A stretch of 64,000 nt of DNA, taken from contig NZ_JACHTE010000005.1 of assembly GCF_014145395.1 (NCBI RefSeq), forward strand, positions 124,001 through 188,000, given 5' to 3'. A model generated the notes under the pieces. It was not told the origin of the DNA and made no database searches. It was given only the letters and a program-made list of their open reading frames with translations. Positions 17,061 through 25,686 of the stretch are shown here, in pieces; positions within the stretch are counted from its first letter, which is position 1; every line of letters begins with the position of its first letter. The translations under genes were made by a program, and so were the position numbers. The stretch comes from Marilutibacter penaei (GTDB lineage: Bacteria; Pseudomonadota; Gammaproteobacteria; Xanthomonadales; Xanthomonadaceae).

Positions 17061-17990
17061 ATGCGCATCTACAGCCATCCCGACTGCCTCCTACACGATC
17101 CCGGCGCGGCCCATGCGGAGCGCCCGGCCCGGCTGGCCGCGGTGACCGAGGCGCTCGGGGCGGCCTTTCCCGATCTCGACTGGCATACCGCGCCCTGCGC
17201 GACCCGCGGACAGTTGCTGCGCGTGCACGATGACGCCCTGCTGGCGTTGGTGCTCGACACGCCGCTGCCGCATGGGGAACGCGTCGCGCTGGACCCGGAC
17301 ACGGTCCTGGGCCCGCATTCGGCCGATGCCGCGTTGCGCGCGGCCGGGGCCGGCGTCGCCGCGGTAGACGCAGTCCTCGGCCACGGCCCGCGGCGGGCCT
17401 TCTGCGCGATCCGCCCCCCCGGCCACCACGCGACGGACACCGCCCCCATGGGGTTCTGCCTGTTCAACAGCATTGCCGTGGCCGCGGCGCATGCCTGCGA
17501 GCGGCATGGCCTCGCGCGGGTCGCGGTGGTGGACTTCGACGTGCACCACGGCAACGGGACCCAGGCGATCTTCCGCAGCGATCCCCGTGTCATGTACCTC
17601 AGTTCGCACCAGATGCCGCTGTACCCCGACACCGGCCACGTCCACGAGCGCGGCGTGGGCAACGTCCTCAATGCCCCCCTCGCGTGCGGCGACGGCAGTA
17701 CGGCGTTCCGTGCGGCGTGGGGGGAGCGCCTGCTGCCGACGCTGGACGCTTTCAGGCCTCAGCTGCTGCTGGTGTCCGCGGGCTTCGACGCACACCGCCT
17801 GGACCCGCTCGCCGGCCTCACCCTGGACGCGGACGATTTCGCCTGGCTGACCCGCGAACTGGTAGCGATCGCCGACCGCCACGCGAGTGGGCGCGTGGTG
17901 TCGATGCTCGAAGGCGGATACGACCTGCAGGCCCTGCGGGAATGCAGCGTCGCCCACGTGGGGGCTTTGCGCGAGACGCCGCCCGCCTGA
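17061..17990 (+). CDS. Histone deacetylase-family deacylase
   Basis: A 309-residue zinc-dependent amidohydrolase of the HDAC/acetoin utilisation/acetylpolyamine hydrolase superfamily. Active-site parts seen: RPPGHHATD (the HH pair), VVDFDVHHGNGTQ (Asp and His zinc ligands), VSAGFDAHRLDP (second Asp ligand) and EGGYD near the end. The substrate in bacteria is usually unknown; acetylpolyamines or acetyl-lysine are possible. ATG at 17061, 19 bases after the adenosyltransferase stop on the same strand. No signal peptide. There is no visible link to B12; it may simply share the transcript. Confidence 0.9.
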   Translation: MRIYSHPDCLLHDPGAAHAERPARLAAVTEALGAAFPDLDWHTAPCATRGQLLRVHDDALLALVLDTPLPHGERVALDPDTVLGPHSADAALRAAGAGVAAVDAVLGHGPRRAFCAIRPPGHHATDTAPMGFCLFNSIAVAAAHACERHGLARVAVVDFDVHHGNGTQAIFRSDPRVMYLSSHQMPLYPDTGHVHERGVGNVLNAPLACGDGSTAFRAAWGERLLPTLDAFRPQLLLVSAGFDAHRLDPLAGLTLDADDFAWLTRELVAIADRHASGRVVSMLEGGYDLQALRECSVAHVGALRETPPA

Positions 17991-18096
17991 GCGTCCCGGC
18001 CCCGCCAGATGAACGAGCCCCCCTGGCCGTGCATTGCCGCTCCACGGGCGATGGGGCAAGCTAACCGCCGCTCTGCCACCACCGCCGGATGACCGC

Positions 18097-20496
18097 GTGC
18101 GCCAAACCCTCCGCCTCTTGCCTCTGTCCCTGTGCATCGCGCTGGCGCTCCCGGTGCAGGCCGCCGAGGACGAGGAAGACTGGAGCCTGTGCCCGGTCGG
18201 CGACGCAGTACCGGCGTTTGACGACGCCCCGGAAGCCACGACCGGGCCCGAGGCGCGACAGGACGCGCCCACCGACATCGAAGGCGGCCACCTGGAACGC
18301 GAGGCGACGGGCGAGAACATCATCGTCCAGGACAACGTGCGCCTGACCCGCGGCGACCAGTTCCTGCATACCGACACCCTCAGCTTCCACGAGGAAACCG
18401 GCACCTACACCGCCGAAGGCGGCGTGCGGTACCAGGATTCCGGGATGCGCATCGTGGCCGACCATGCGGAAGGCAACCAGAACAACGACCGCCACGTCAT
18501 CAGCGATCTGCGTTACCAGCTGATCGACCGTCGCGGCAACGGCGGCGCCGATCGGATCGAACTCAACGGGGCCCAGGGCGCCCTGGTCGGCTCCACGTAC
18601 ACCACCTGCCCCCCTGGCGAGGAAAAGTGGCAGCTGCGCGCCCACCGCATCGACATCGACACCGACGAAGGCATGGCGGTGGCCCGGAACGCCGTCCTGC
18701 GCGTCGGCAACGTGCCGGTGCTGTATGTCCCGTGGTTCATGTTCCCGACCGACGACCGTCGCCGCAGCGGCCTGCTGTATCCGTCGATCTCGATGTCCAG
18801 CCGCGACGGGTTCGACTGGGAGCAGCCGATCTACTGGAACATCGCGCCGAACTACGACGCGACGTTTTTCCCCCGCATCATGACCGACCGCGGCCCGCAG
18901 CTCGGCGCCGAGTTCCGCTGGCTGTACCCGCAGGGCGAGGGCGAGGTCTACGGCGAGTGGATGCCGCACGACCGGCTGCCGTCCCGCGATCCCGACGATT
19001 ACTTCTTCCTCCCCAACGGCACCCCGATCCCGGGCGCCACGTTGCCCGAGGATGACCGCGGCCTGTTCCGGCTGAAAGCCACCCACAACATCGACGCCGA
19101 CTGGCTGGGCGGCAGCTGGCATGCGCGCGCCAACCTGGGCTGGGTCAGCGATACCCATTACCTGGACGACTTCAGCAACAGCCTGTTCGGGCGCTCGGCG
19201 TACGCGATGACCAGCAGCATGGGCCTGTTCGGCCGGGGTCGCTACTGGGACGCCGGCCTGATGGCCGACCACCAGCAGCTCACCGACTACACCGTCAGCG
19301 AGAGCAGCCTGCGCTTCGACCGGCTCCCGCGCGCCTACTTCAACTGGGAGCAGCCCCAGGGCCAGTGGTTCGAGACCGGCCTGAACGCCGAGGTCGTCCG
19401 CTTCCAGCACGAAGTCGACCTCAAGGGCGGCGGTACCCGGCTTGACCTCAAGCCCTGGGTCAGCATGCCGCTGGAAGGCAACAGCTGGTTCGTGCGCCCC
19501 ACCCTCGCGTGGCGTTACACCGGCTACGAGCTGGACGACACCCTCGCCAACCGGTTCGGCGACGCATCGCCCAGCCGCAGCATGCCGATCACGTCGATCG
19601 ACGCGGGCCTGTTCTTCGACCGCGAGACCCGCATCGGCGGCGAGAACTACCTGCACACCCTCGAGCCGCGGATCTACTACCTGAACGTCCCCTACCGGGA
19701 CCAGAGCGGCATCCCCAGCTTCGACACCGCCCCGATGACCTACAGCTGGGGCCAGCTGTTCCGCGACAACCGGTACACCGGCGCAGACCGCCAGACCGAC
19801 GCCAACCAGCTGACCGCGGCGCTGACCACCCGCCTGATCAGCGAGGACGACGGCCGGGAGCGGCTGGCCGCCAGCATCGGCCAGATCCAGTATTTCGACG
19901 ACGTCCGCACCACCCTGGGCAGCGAGCAGCCCATCGAGCAGGGCAAGTCGGCGTGGATCGCCGACGTCAGCGTGTCCCCCAACGACCGCTGGAAGATCAA
20001 CGTCGGCTACCAGTGGGATCCCAAGTTCAAGGGCGAGGACCTGGCCAGCGTGCGCCTGCGGTACCTGCTCAAGGACTCGGGCGTCATCAACCTGGGCTAC
20101 CGCTACCGGCGCCGGCCGACCGACCGCGAGGACCTGCTGGAGCAGGTGGACTTCTCCTTCCTCTACCCGGTCAGCGACAACTGGAGCGTGGTGGGGCGCT
20201 ACTACTACTCACTGCTGGACGACAAGCTGCTGGAATCCATTGCCGGCGTCCAGTGGGAAGACTGCTGCCTGGCAGTCCGCCTGATCGCCCGCCGCTACGT
20301 CCGCAACCGCGACGGCGACCTGGACGACTCCCTGCGCCTGGAGTTCGAGCTCAAGGGCCTCGGCTCGGCCGGCCAGAAGACGGAACGCGAACTGCGCCGT
20401 GCTATCCTCGGATACGACCGCGACGACCTCTATCTGGTGCCGCCGTCCCTCATTACCGACGACAACGTCGAATCGTCTGCTGATCCGCTCCTATGA
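18097..20496 (+). CDS. lptD: LPS-assembly outer-membrane protein LptD
   Basis: LptD is the outer-membrane barrel that, with LptE, inserts lipopolysaccharide into the outer leaflet. The GTG at 18097 is preferred: it begins a signal peptide (RQTLRLLPLSLCIALALPVQA), and it places the four cysteines at residues 32, 171, 723 and 724, nearly the same as the known E. coli set (31, 173, 724, 725) that forms the essential inter-domain disulfides. Residues about 60-170 form the periplasmic OstA/LptA-like beta-jellyroll; the rest is a long barrel rich in alternating aromatic strands. Mature length of about 780 fits the family. The ATG upstream at 18034 has no signal peptide. Stop overlaps the surA start (ATGA). 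Confidence 0.95.
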   Translation: MRQTLRLLPLSLCIALALPVQAAEDEEDWSLCPVGDAVPAFDDAPEATTGPEARQDAPTDIEGGHLEREATGENIIVQDNVRLTRGDQFLHTDTLSFHEETGTYTAEGGVRYQDSGMRIVADHAEGNQNNDRHVISDLRYQLIDRRGNGGADRIELNGAQGALVGSTYTTCPPGEEKWQLRAHRIDIDTDEGMAVARNAVLRVGNVPVLYVPWFMFPTDDRRRSGLLYPSISMSSRDGFDWEQPIYWNIAPNYDATFFPRIMTDRGPQLGAEFRWLYPQGEGEVYGEWMPHDRLPSRDPDDYFFLPNGTPIPGATLPEDDRGLFRLKATHNIDADWLGGSWHARANLGWVSDTHYLDDFSNSLFGRSAYAMTSSMGLFGRGRYWDAGLMADHQQLTDYTVSESSLRFDRLPRAYFNWEQPQGQWFETGLNAEVVRFQHEVDLKGGGTRLDLKPWVSMPLEGNSWFVRPTLAWRYTGYELDDTLANRFGDASPSRSMPITSIDAGLFFDRETRIGGENYLHTLEPRIYYLNVPYRDQSGIPSFDTAPMTYSWGQLFRDNRYTGADRQTDANQLTAALTTRLISEDDGRERLAASIGQIQYFDDVRTTLGSEQPIEQGKSAWIADVSVSPNDRWKINVGYQWDPKFKGEDLASVRLRYLLKDSGVINLGYRYRRRPTDREDLLEQVDFSFLYPVSDNWSVVGRYYYSLLDDKLLESIAGVQWEDCCLAVRLIARRYVRNRDGDLDDSLRLEFELKGLGSAGQKTERELRRAILGYDRDDLYLVPPSLITDDNVESSADPLL

Positions 20497-21830
20497 AGAA
20501 ACTCCTCGCCTGCGCCCTCGTGGCCGCCCTCTCCGCGACCACTGTCCAGGCCCAGCAGGCAACGCCATCCGGCCAGCTCCAGCCCATCGACGGCATCGTC
20601 GCGATCGTCGACGAAGACGTGATCCTGCGCAGCGAGCTCGATCGCGCCATGCAGAACATCCTGGCCCAGTACGCCGGCCGCGAAGCGCAGCTTCCGCCGC
20701 GTGACGTGCTGGAACGGCAGGTGCTGGAGCGCCTGGTGCTGCTCAAGCTCCAGGTGGCCCGCGCGGAAGCCTCGGGCATCCGCACAAGCAACCAGGAAGT
20801 GGACGCGGCGATCGCCAACATCGCCGCCCAGAACAACATCAGCCTCGACCTGCTGCGCGCGCAGCTCGTGCGCGACGGGACGTCCTACGAGGAGTTCCGC
20901 AGCTCGATCCGCGACGAGCTGCTGACCCAGAAGCTCCGCCAGAGCTACGCCCAGAGCCGCGTATCGGTCAGCGACGGCGAGATCGACGCCGCGCTGGAAG
21001 CGCAGGCCGCCGGCGGCGTCCAGTACCACCTCGCGCACATCCTGGTGGCGCTGCCCGAGGGCGCGACCCCGGAGCAGATCGCGGTCGCGCAACGCAAGAT
21101 CGAAGGCGTGAAGGGCCTGCTGGACCGGGGTGAGATGGACTTCGCCGCCGCGGCGGTCCGCTATTCCGACAGCCCCAACGCGCTCGAGGGCGGCGACCTG
21201 GGCTGGCGTTCCAGCGACGAGATCCCCAGCGCCTTCATCCAGCTGGTCAGCAACATGGCGCCCGGCGAGGTCAGTGATCCGCTGCGCGGCCCGTCCGGCT
21301 TCCAGCTGCTGCAAGTCGTGGAGAGCCGCAACGCCAGCGAGGACAGCAGCGCACAGACCGTCACCCAGTACAAGGCGCGCCACATCCTGATCCGCGTCGA
21401 CGAGGACACCTCCGATGCCCAGGCCAAGGCCCGCATCGATACGCTGGCCGCGCGGCTGGCAGGCGGCGCCGATTTCGCCGAACTGGCGGGCGAGGAATCC
21501 GAGGACCTGAACAGCAAGGTGCGCGGTGGCGACCTCGGCTGGTTCAATGCCGACCAGTTCGGGTACGAGTTCGGGGCGCAGGTCACCGGCCTGGCCGACG
21601 GCGAAACCTCGGCGCCGTTCCGCAGCTCCACCGGCTGGCACATCATCGAGCGTACCGGCAGCCGCCAGACCGACGTCAACGCCCAGAACCGGCGCAACCA
21701 GGTGGCGGACACGATTGGCCGGCGCAAGCTGGAAGAGGAGTGGAACCGCTACCTCCGCGAGCTGCGCAGCGAAGCCTATGTCGACCTGCGGGTCGGCCCG
21801 CAGGCCACCGACGGCCCCACCGGCAGCTGA
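20493..21830 (+). CDS. surA: Periplasmic peptidyl-prolyl isomerase and chaperone SurA
   Basis: SurA delivers unfolded barrel proteins, including LptD, to the Bam machine. The 445-residue protein starts with a signal peptide (MKKLLACALVAALSATTVQA), then the N-terminal chaperone region with IDGIVAIVDEDVILRSEL, followed by two parvulin domains: about residues 170-275 (HILVALPEG... SD..NALEGGDLGW) and about 285-390 (RHILIRVDE... GGDLGWFNADQF), then the short C-terminal helix. The 4-bp overlap with lptD implies coupled translation of the chaperone with one of its main clients. Length agrees with E. coli SurA (428). Confidence 0.96.
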   Translation: MKKLLACALVAALSATTVQAQQATPSGQLQPIDGIVAIVDEDVILRSELDRAMQNILAQYAGREAQLPPRDVLERQVLERLVLLKLQVARAEASGIRTSNQEVDAAIANIAAQNNISLDLLRAQLVRDGTSYEEFRSSIRDELLTQKLRQSYAQSRVSVSDGEIDAALEAQAAGGVQYHLAHILVALPEGATPEQIAVAQRKIEGVKGLLDRGEMDFAAAAVRYSDSPNALEGGDLGWRSSDEIPSAFIQLVSNMAPGEVSDPLRGPSGFQLLQVVESRNASEDSSAQTVTQYKARHILIRVDEDTSDAQAKARIDTLAARLAGGADFAELAGEESEDLNSKVRGGDLGWFNADQFGYEFGAQVTGLADGETSAPFRSSTGWHIIERTGSRQTDVNAQNRRNQVADTIGRRKLEEEWNRYLRELRSEAYVDLRVGPQATDGPTGS

Positions 21831-21831
21831 C

Positions 21832-22821
21832 ATGCGGGCACCCCGGCTCGCGCTGGTCCCGGGTGAGCCGGCCGGCGTCGGGCCGGAACTGTGCGTCCGC
21901 CTGGCCCAGCGTCCACGCGACCACGCGCTGACCGCCTTCGGGGACCCGGACACACTGCGCGATGCCGCGGCACGCCTCGGCCTGCCGCTCGAGCTGACCG
22001 ACCCGCGGGACCCCGGCACCACGCCCGGCACGCTGGCCCTGCAGGAGGTTCGCAACGCGCGCGCCGCATCGCCCGGGCGCGCCGACCCCGCCAACGCCCG
22101 CGCGGTCATCGACGCCCTGCTCGATGCCGCCGCCGGCTGCCTCCGCGGCGAGTTCGACGGCCTGGTGACCGGCCCGGTCCACAAGGCGACCATCAACGAG
22201 GGCGGTATCGCCTATACCGGCACGACCGAACTGCTGGCCGACCAGGCCGGCCGGGAGGTGGTGATGATGCTGGCCAACGACATCGTGCGGGTCGCGCTGG
22301 CCACCACCCACCTGCCGCTGCGGGACGTGGCCGATGCGATCACCGCCGAGCGGCTGGCTCGCCGGCTCGACGTCCTGCACCAGGCCCTGCGCCAGGACTT
22401 CGGCATCGCCGACCCCGTGATCGCGGTGTTGGGGCTGAATCCCCATGCGGGCGAAGCCGGCCACCTCGGCCAGGAGGAGATCGAGGTGATCGAACCGCTG
22501 CTGGCGGAACGTCGCGAGGCTGGCATGCGGCTGGTCGGGCCCCTGCCGGCCGACACCGCCTTCCTGCCCGGCAAGCTCCGGAGCTTCGATGCGGTGCTGG
22601 CGATGTACCACGACCAGGGCCTGCCGGTCCTCAAGTACAGCGGCTTCGAGCAGGCCGTGAACATCACCCTGGGCCTGCCCTACCCCCGGGTCGCGGTCGA
22701 CCACGGCACCGCGCTGGACCTCGCTGGCCGCGGCATCGCGGATCCCTCCAGCCTGTTCGCCGCCGCCGACACCTGCGCGCGCATGGTGCGCGGGCGGGCT
22801 GCGGTCCGCGGCCGAAGCTGA
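21832..22821 (+). CDS. pdxA: 4-hydroxythreonine-4-phosphate dehydrogenase
   Basis: PdxA oxidises 4-phosphohydroxy-L-threonine in the deoxyxylulose-dependent vitamin B6 pathway. The 329-residue protein has the family landmarks GEPAGVGPEL at the N-terminus, VTGPVHKATINEGG, the metal-site region GLNPHAGEAGHLGQEE, YHDQGLPVLKY and DHGTALDLAGRG. ATG at 21832 is one base after the surA stop. The place between surA and rsmA is the classic gammaproteobacterial order. About 220 bases separate it from rsmA, and this gap holds the nested inverted repeat. Confidence 0.95.
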   Translation: MRAPRLALVPGEPAGVGPELCVRLAQRPRDHALTAFGDPDTLRDAAARLGLPLELTDPRDPGTTPGTLALQEVRNARAASPGRADPANARAVIDALLDAAAGCLRGEFDGLVTGPVHKATINEGGIAYTGTTELLADQAGREVVMMLANDIVRVALATTHLPLRDVADAITAERLARRLDVLHQALRQDFGIADPVIAVLGLNPHAGEAGHLGQEEIEVIEPLLAERREAGMRLVGPLPADTAFLPGKLRSFDAVLAMYHDQGLPVLKYSGFEQAVNITLGLPYPRVAVDHGTALDLAGRGIADPSSLFAAADTCARMVRGRAAVRGRS

Positions 22822-22916
22822 GTCCATCCAACCACGACCCCGTCACGGGGACGTCGGCGGCCGGCGAGGGAAATGCGCCCGCTCTCGCGACTGCCAACGA
22901 CACCGCGGTGGTCGGC

Positions 22917-23010
22917 GGGGGCTTGGGCCGGCGGGACCGTATGCGGCATGGATGCCGCATACGAGCCTACATGGATGTATTTACGGCGTGTCCCGCTGGC
23001 CCAAGCCCCC
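22917..23010. repeat. Cloverleaf-like nested inverted repeat
   Basis: Outer arms 22917-22937 and 22990-23010 are 21 bases each and complementary at 20 of 21 positions. Between them are two smaller palindromes, both centred on CATGGATG: an 11-bp perfect stem (22939-22949 / 22952-22962) and a 5-bp perfect stem (22968-22972 / 22975-22979), each with a GG centre. The whole is about 94 bases and non-coding. Its compact, symmetrical form is that of a REP/MITE-type dispersed element, but only one copy lies in this window. It could also act as a terminator for pdxA. Confidence 0.7.
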
Positions 23011-23027
23011 GGCGGCCCCCACGACGC

Positions 23028-23033
23028 TACACT
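23028..23033 (+). promoter_or_regulatory. Candidate -10 box for rsmA (leaderless)
   Basis: TACACT ends seven bases before the rsmA ATG at 23041. If used, transcription would start at or next to the A of the ATG, giving a leaderless mRNA; no Shine-Dalgarno sequence is present between them. No clear -35 box. Confidence 0.45.
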
Positions 23034-23040
23034 TCCCGCC

Positions 23041-23832
23041 ATGACCGCCTCCCATTTCAAGGATCCGCCGAAGAAGAGCCTCGGCCAGCACTTCCTGCAC
23101 GAACGCGGCATCATCGACCGCATCGTCAAGGCGGTGAATCCCGCGCCGGAAGACCGCCTGGTCGAGATCGGCCCCGGACAGGGCGCGATCACCTTTCCCC
23201 TGCTCGACGTGCATGGCCGCCTGACCGTGATCGAGTTCGACCGCGACCTGATCTTCCCGCTGACCGAGGCGGCGCGCGCGCACGGCACGCTGCGGGTGAT
23301 CCATCGGAACGTGCTGGAGGTCGATTTCACCGCGCTCGCGGGCGAGGAAGGGCCGCTGCGACTGGTGGGCAACCTGCCCTACAACCTGTCCTCGCCGATC
23401 CTCTTCCATGCACTGGAACATGCGGCAGTGATCCGCGACATGACCTTCATGCTGCAGAAAGAGGTGGTCGACCGCATGGCCGCAGGGCCCGGCAGCAAGG
23501 TCTACGGCCGGCTCAGCGTAATGCTGCAGGCGTGGTGCCGCGTGACCCCGTTGTTCAACGTCCCGCCGGGCGCATTCCGTCCCCCGCCCAAGGTCGACTC
23601 GGCGGTCGTGCGGCTGGTCCCGCGGCCCGCGGGCGAGGTCGGCATCGACGACCCGGTCCGTTTCGCCGACATCGTCCGCGACGCCTTCGGCCAGCGTCGC
23701 AAGACGTTGCGCAATGCGCTCTCCCGGCAATGTGACGCCGAGGCGATCGACGCCGCCGGCATCGACCCGGGCACGCGTGCCGAACAGGTGCCGGTGGATG
23801 CCTTCGTCCGGCTCGCGAACCGCCTGTCCTGA
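23041..23832 (+). CDS. rsmA: 16S rRNA A1518/A1519 dimethyltransferase (KsgA)
   Basis: RsmA dimethylates two adjacent adenines in the 3' hairpin of 16S rRNA, a late step of small-subunit assembly. The 263-residue protein shows [11 protein letters not shown] at the N-terminus, the SAM-binding [15 protein letters not shown], and the catalytic [13 protein letters not shown] motif, then the family C-terminal helical domain. The start is fixed by the conserved KSLGQHFL near residue 15; longer in-frame readings run through the inverted repeat. No ribosome site precedes the ATG. Confidence 0.96.
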   Translation: MTASHFKDPPKKSLGQHFLHERGIIDRIVKAVNPAPEDRLVEIGPGQGAITFPLLDVHGRLTVIEFDRDLIFPLTEAARAHGTLRVIHRNVLEVDFTALAGEEGPLRLVGNLPYNLSSPILFHALEHAAVIRDMTFMLQKEVVDRMAAGPGSKVYGRLSVMLQAWCRVTPLFNVPPGAFRPPPKVDSAVVRLVPRPAGEVGIDDPVRFADIVRDAFGQRRKTLRNALSRQCDAEAIDAAGIDPGTRAEQVPVDAFVRLANRLS

Positions 23833-23866
23833 ACGCCCCGCCTGCGCGAACTCCCCCGCGCGCCGG

Positions 23867-23872
23867 TACACT
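23867..23872 (+). promoter_or_regulatory. Candidate -10 box for apaG (leaderless)
   Basis: TACACT ends six bases before the apaG ATG at 23879 with no Shine-Dalgarno sequence in between, the same arrangement as upstream of rsmA. A leaderless message is predicted; no clear -35 box is seen. Confidence 0.45.
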
Positions 23873-23878
23873 GTCCCG

Positions 23879-24262
23879 ATGAACCACCCCGCTGAATACG
23901 CCCTCGAGATCGCCGTCGCGACCCGTTACCTCGACGACCAGTCCGAACCCGAGCAGGACCGTTACGTCTTCGCCTATACCATCCAGATCCGCAACACCGG
24001 ATCGGTTTCCGCGCGCCTGCTTTCCCGCCACTGGATCATCACCGACGCCAACGGCAAGGTGCAGGAGGTCGAGGGCGAAGGGGTCCTGGGCGAGCAACCG
24101 TGGCTCCGGCCCGGCGAGGATTTCGAGTACACCTCCGGGGCCATGCTGGAAACCGACCTTGGCACCATGGAAGGCCGCTACCAGCTCATGGCGGACGATG
24201 GCACCTCGTTCGAAGCGCCCATCCCGGCCTTCACCCTGACCGTGCCCCGCACGCTGCATTGA
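23879..24262 (+). CDS. apaG: ApaG domain protein (DUF525)
   Basis: A 127-residue all-beta protein of the ApaG/DUF525 family, starting [23 protein letters not shown] and holding the conserved F.YTI.I.N.G and [29 protein letters not shown] segments. ApaG has a fibronectin III-like fold; its role is linked to diadenosine polyphosphate or cation handling but is not firmly known. It sits in the normal order between rsmA and apaH. Confidence 0.95.
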   Translation: MNHPAEYALEIAVATRYLDDQSEPEQDRYVFAYTIQIRNTGSVSARLLSRHWIITDANGKVQEVEGEGVLGEQPWLRPGEDFEYTSGAMLETDLGTMEGRYQLMADDGTSFEAPIPAFTLTVPRTLH

Positions 24263-24275
24263 CGGGGCGGTCGGC

Positions 24276-25181
24276 ATGAGCATCTGGGCCATCGGCGACC
24301 TGCAGGGGTGCTACGACGCTACCCAGCGCCTGCTGGAGAAGATCGCGTTCGATCCCGCGCGCGACCGGTTGTGGTTCTGCGGCGACCTGGTCAACCGCGG
24401 CGGCCAGTCGCTGGAAACCCTGCGGCTGGTGCACTCGCTGCGCGAGCAGAGCGTGGTGGTGCTCGGCAACCACGACCTCTCGCTGCTGGCGATCGGCCAG
24501 CGCAGCGAGGAGGAGCAGCGCAAGGTCAATCCCGACCTGCAACGCATCGTGCTCGCCGAGGACCGCGACGTCCTGCTGGAGTGGCTGCGCATGCAGAAGC
24601 TCTGCCACGTGGACCGTGACCTCGGCTGGATGATGGTGCATGCCGGGCTGGCCCCCAAGTGGACGCCCTCCATGGCCGAGCGCCATGCGCGCGAAGTGGA
24701 ACAGAAACTGCACGGCGACCAGTACCAGCGTCTGCTGAAGCACATGTACGGCGACGGTCCGGCATGGAGTCCCCGCCTCGGCGGCATGGACCGCATGCGC
24801 GCGATCATCAACGTGATGACACGGCTGCGCTACTGCACGCCGCGCGGTCGCATTTCGTTCGAGGAAAAAGGCACGCCGGGCACCCAGCCCGCCGGCCTGT
24901 ACCCGTGGTTCGAAGTACCCGGCCGTGCCGAGCGCGACCTGAAGATCGTCTGCGGGCACTGGTCGACCCTGGGCCTGTTCGTCGGGTATGGCGTGCATGC
25001 GCTTGACACCGGCGCGGTCTGGGGCGGCACGCTGACGGCACTGCAGTTGGACAGCGATGAGCTGCGGATCGTGCAGGTGCCCGGCCGCGACACGCCCGCC
25101 GCCGTCCCGCGCAAGCGCCACAAGCCACGTCCGGACGACGGCAACCGGAACCGCGGCGGCGAGCGCGCCAGACGGGCCTAA
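24276..25181 (+). CDS. apaH: Symmetrical bis(5'-nucleosyl)-tetraphosphatase
   Basis: ApaH splits Ap4A into two ADP and also removes Np4-type caps from RNA. The 301-residue protein has the calcineurin-like metal motifs WAIGDLQGCYD at the N-terminus, FCGDLVNRGG, and LGNHDLSLLA, with two later His motifs (MMVHAGLAP and CGHWSTLGL). Length is close to the E. coli enzyme (280), with an extra basic, Arg/Pro-rich C-terminal tail of about 25 residues. The start is 13 bases after apaG. Its last four bases overlap the end of the opposing folA gene. Confidence 0.95.
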   Translation: MSIWAIGDLQGCYDATQRLLEKIAFDPARDRLWFCGDLVNRGGQSLETLRLVHSLREQSVVVLGNHDLSLLAIGQRSEEEQRKVNPDLQRIVLAEDRDVLLEWLRMQKLCHVDRDLGWMMVHAGLAPKWTPSMAERHAREVEQKLHGDQYQRLLKHMYGDGPAWSPRLGGMDRMRAIINVMTRLRYCTPRGRISFEEKGTPGTQPAGLYPWFEVPGRAERDLKIVCGHWSTLGLFVGYGVHALDTGAVWGGTLTALQLDSDELRIVQVPGRDTPAAVPRKRHKPRPDDGNRNRGGERARRA

Positions 25182-25675
25182 AGGCCCGCGCGTCGATAGT
25201 CGACGAACTCGAACGCGAAGGCATGCTTCGCGTCGGCGTCGTGTGCCTCGCGCCATTCCACCCTCCAGTCGGCAGGATCGAAGCGCGGGAACCAGGCGTC
25301 CGCACGCTCGACTTCGGTATCCACGTGGGTCAGCCGCAGGCGCGCGGCCAGCGGCAGGCAGAGCGCATAGACCTCGCCGCCCCCGATCACGCACAGCTCC
25401 GGATCGCCGGCGGCCGCCCCCCGTGCTTCGTCCACCGAGGCAACCGCCTCCATGCCTTCGAACGGCACGGTCCCGCGCCGGGTCAGCACGAGGTTGCGCC
25501 GACCCGGCAGCGCGCGCCCCAGCGACTCGGCGGTCCTGCGGCCCATCAGCAGCGGCTTGCCCAGAGTGACGGCCTTGAAGCGCTTCAGGTCGGCCGGCAA
25601 ACGCCACGGCAGATCATTGTCGCGACCGATCGCGCGGTTGCGGTCGAGCGCGGCGACCAGCACAAGGTCCGTCAT
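25178..25675 (-). CDS. folA: Dihydrofolate reductase
   Basis: DHFR reduces dihydrofolate to tetrahydrofolate with NADPH. The 165-residue protein starts LVLVAALDRNRAIGRDNDLPWRLPADLKRFKAVT, which contains the W-L-P and the catalytic acidic residue region (Asp in LPADLKRF), then GRRTAESLGR.LPGR.N.VLTR and VIGGGEVYAL for cofactor binding. It is the third gene of lgt-thyA-folA. ThyA makes dihydrofolate that FolA recycles, so the neighbours form one metabolic loop. Confidence 0.96.
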   Translation of the reverse strand: MTDLVLVAALDRNRAIGRDNDLPWRLPADLKRFKAVTLGKPLLMGRRTAESLGRALPGRRNLVLTRRGTVPFEGMEAVASVDEARGAAAGDPELCVIGGGEVYALCLPLAARLRLTHVDTEVERADAWFPRFDPADWRVEWREAHDADAKHAFAFEFVDYRRAGL

Positions 25676-25686
25676 TTCGATCCGGC

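Noticed and set aside
22873-23040. N-terminal extension of rsmA
   Set aside because: The frame is open but runs through the inverted repeat, lacks similarity to RsmA and would displace the conserved KSLGQHFL from its normal position.
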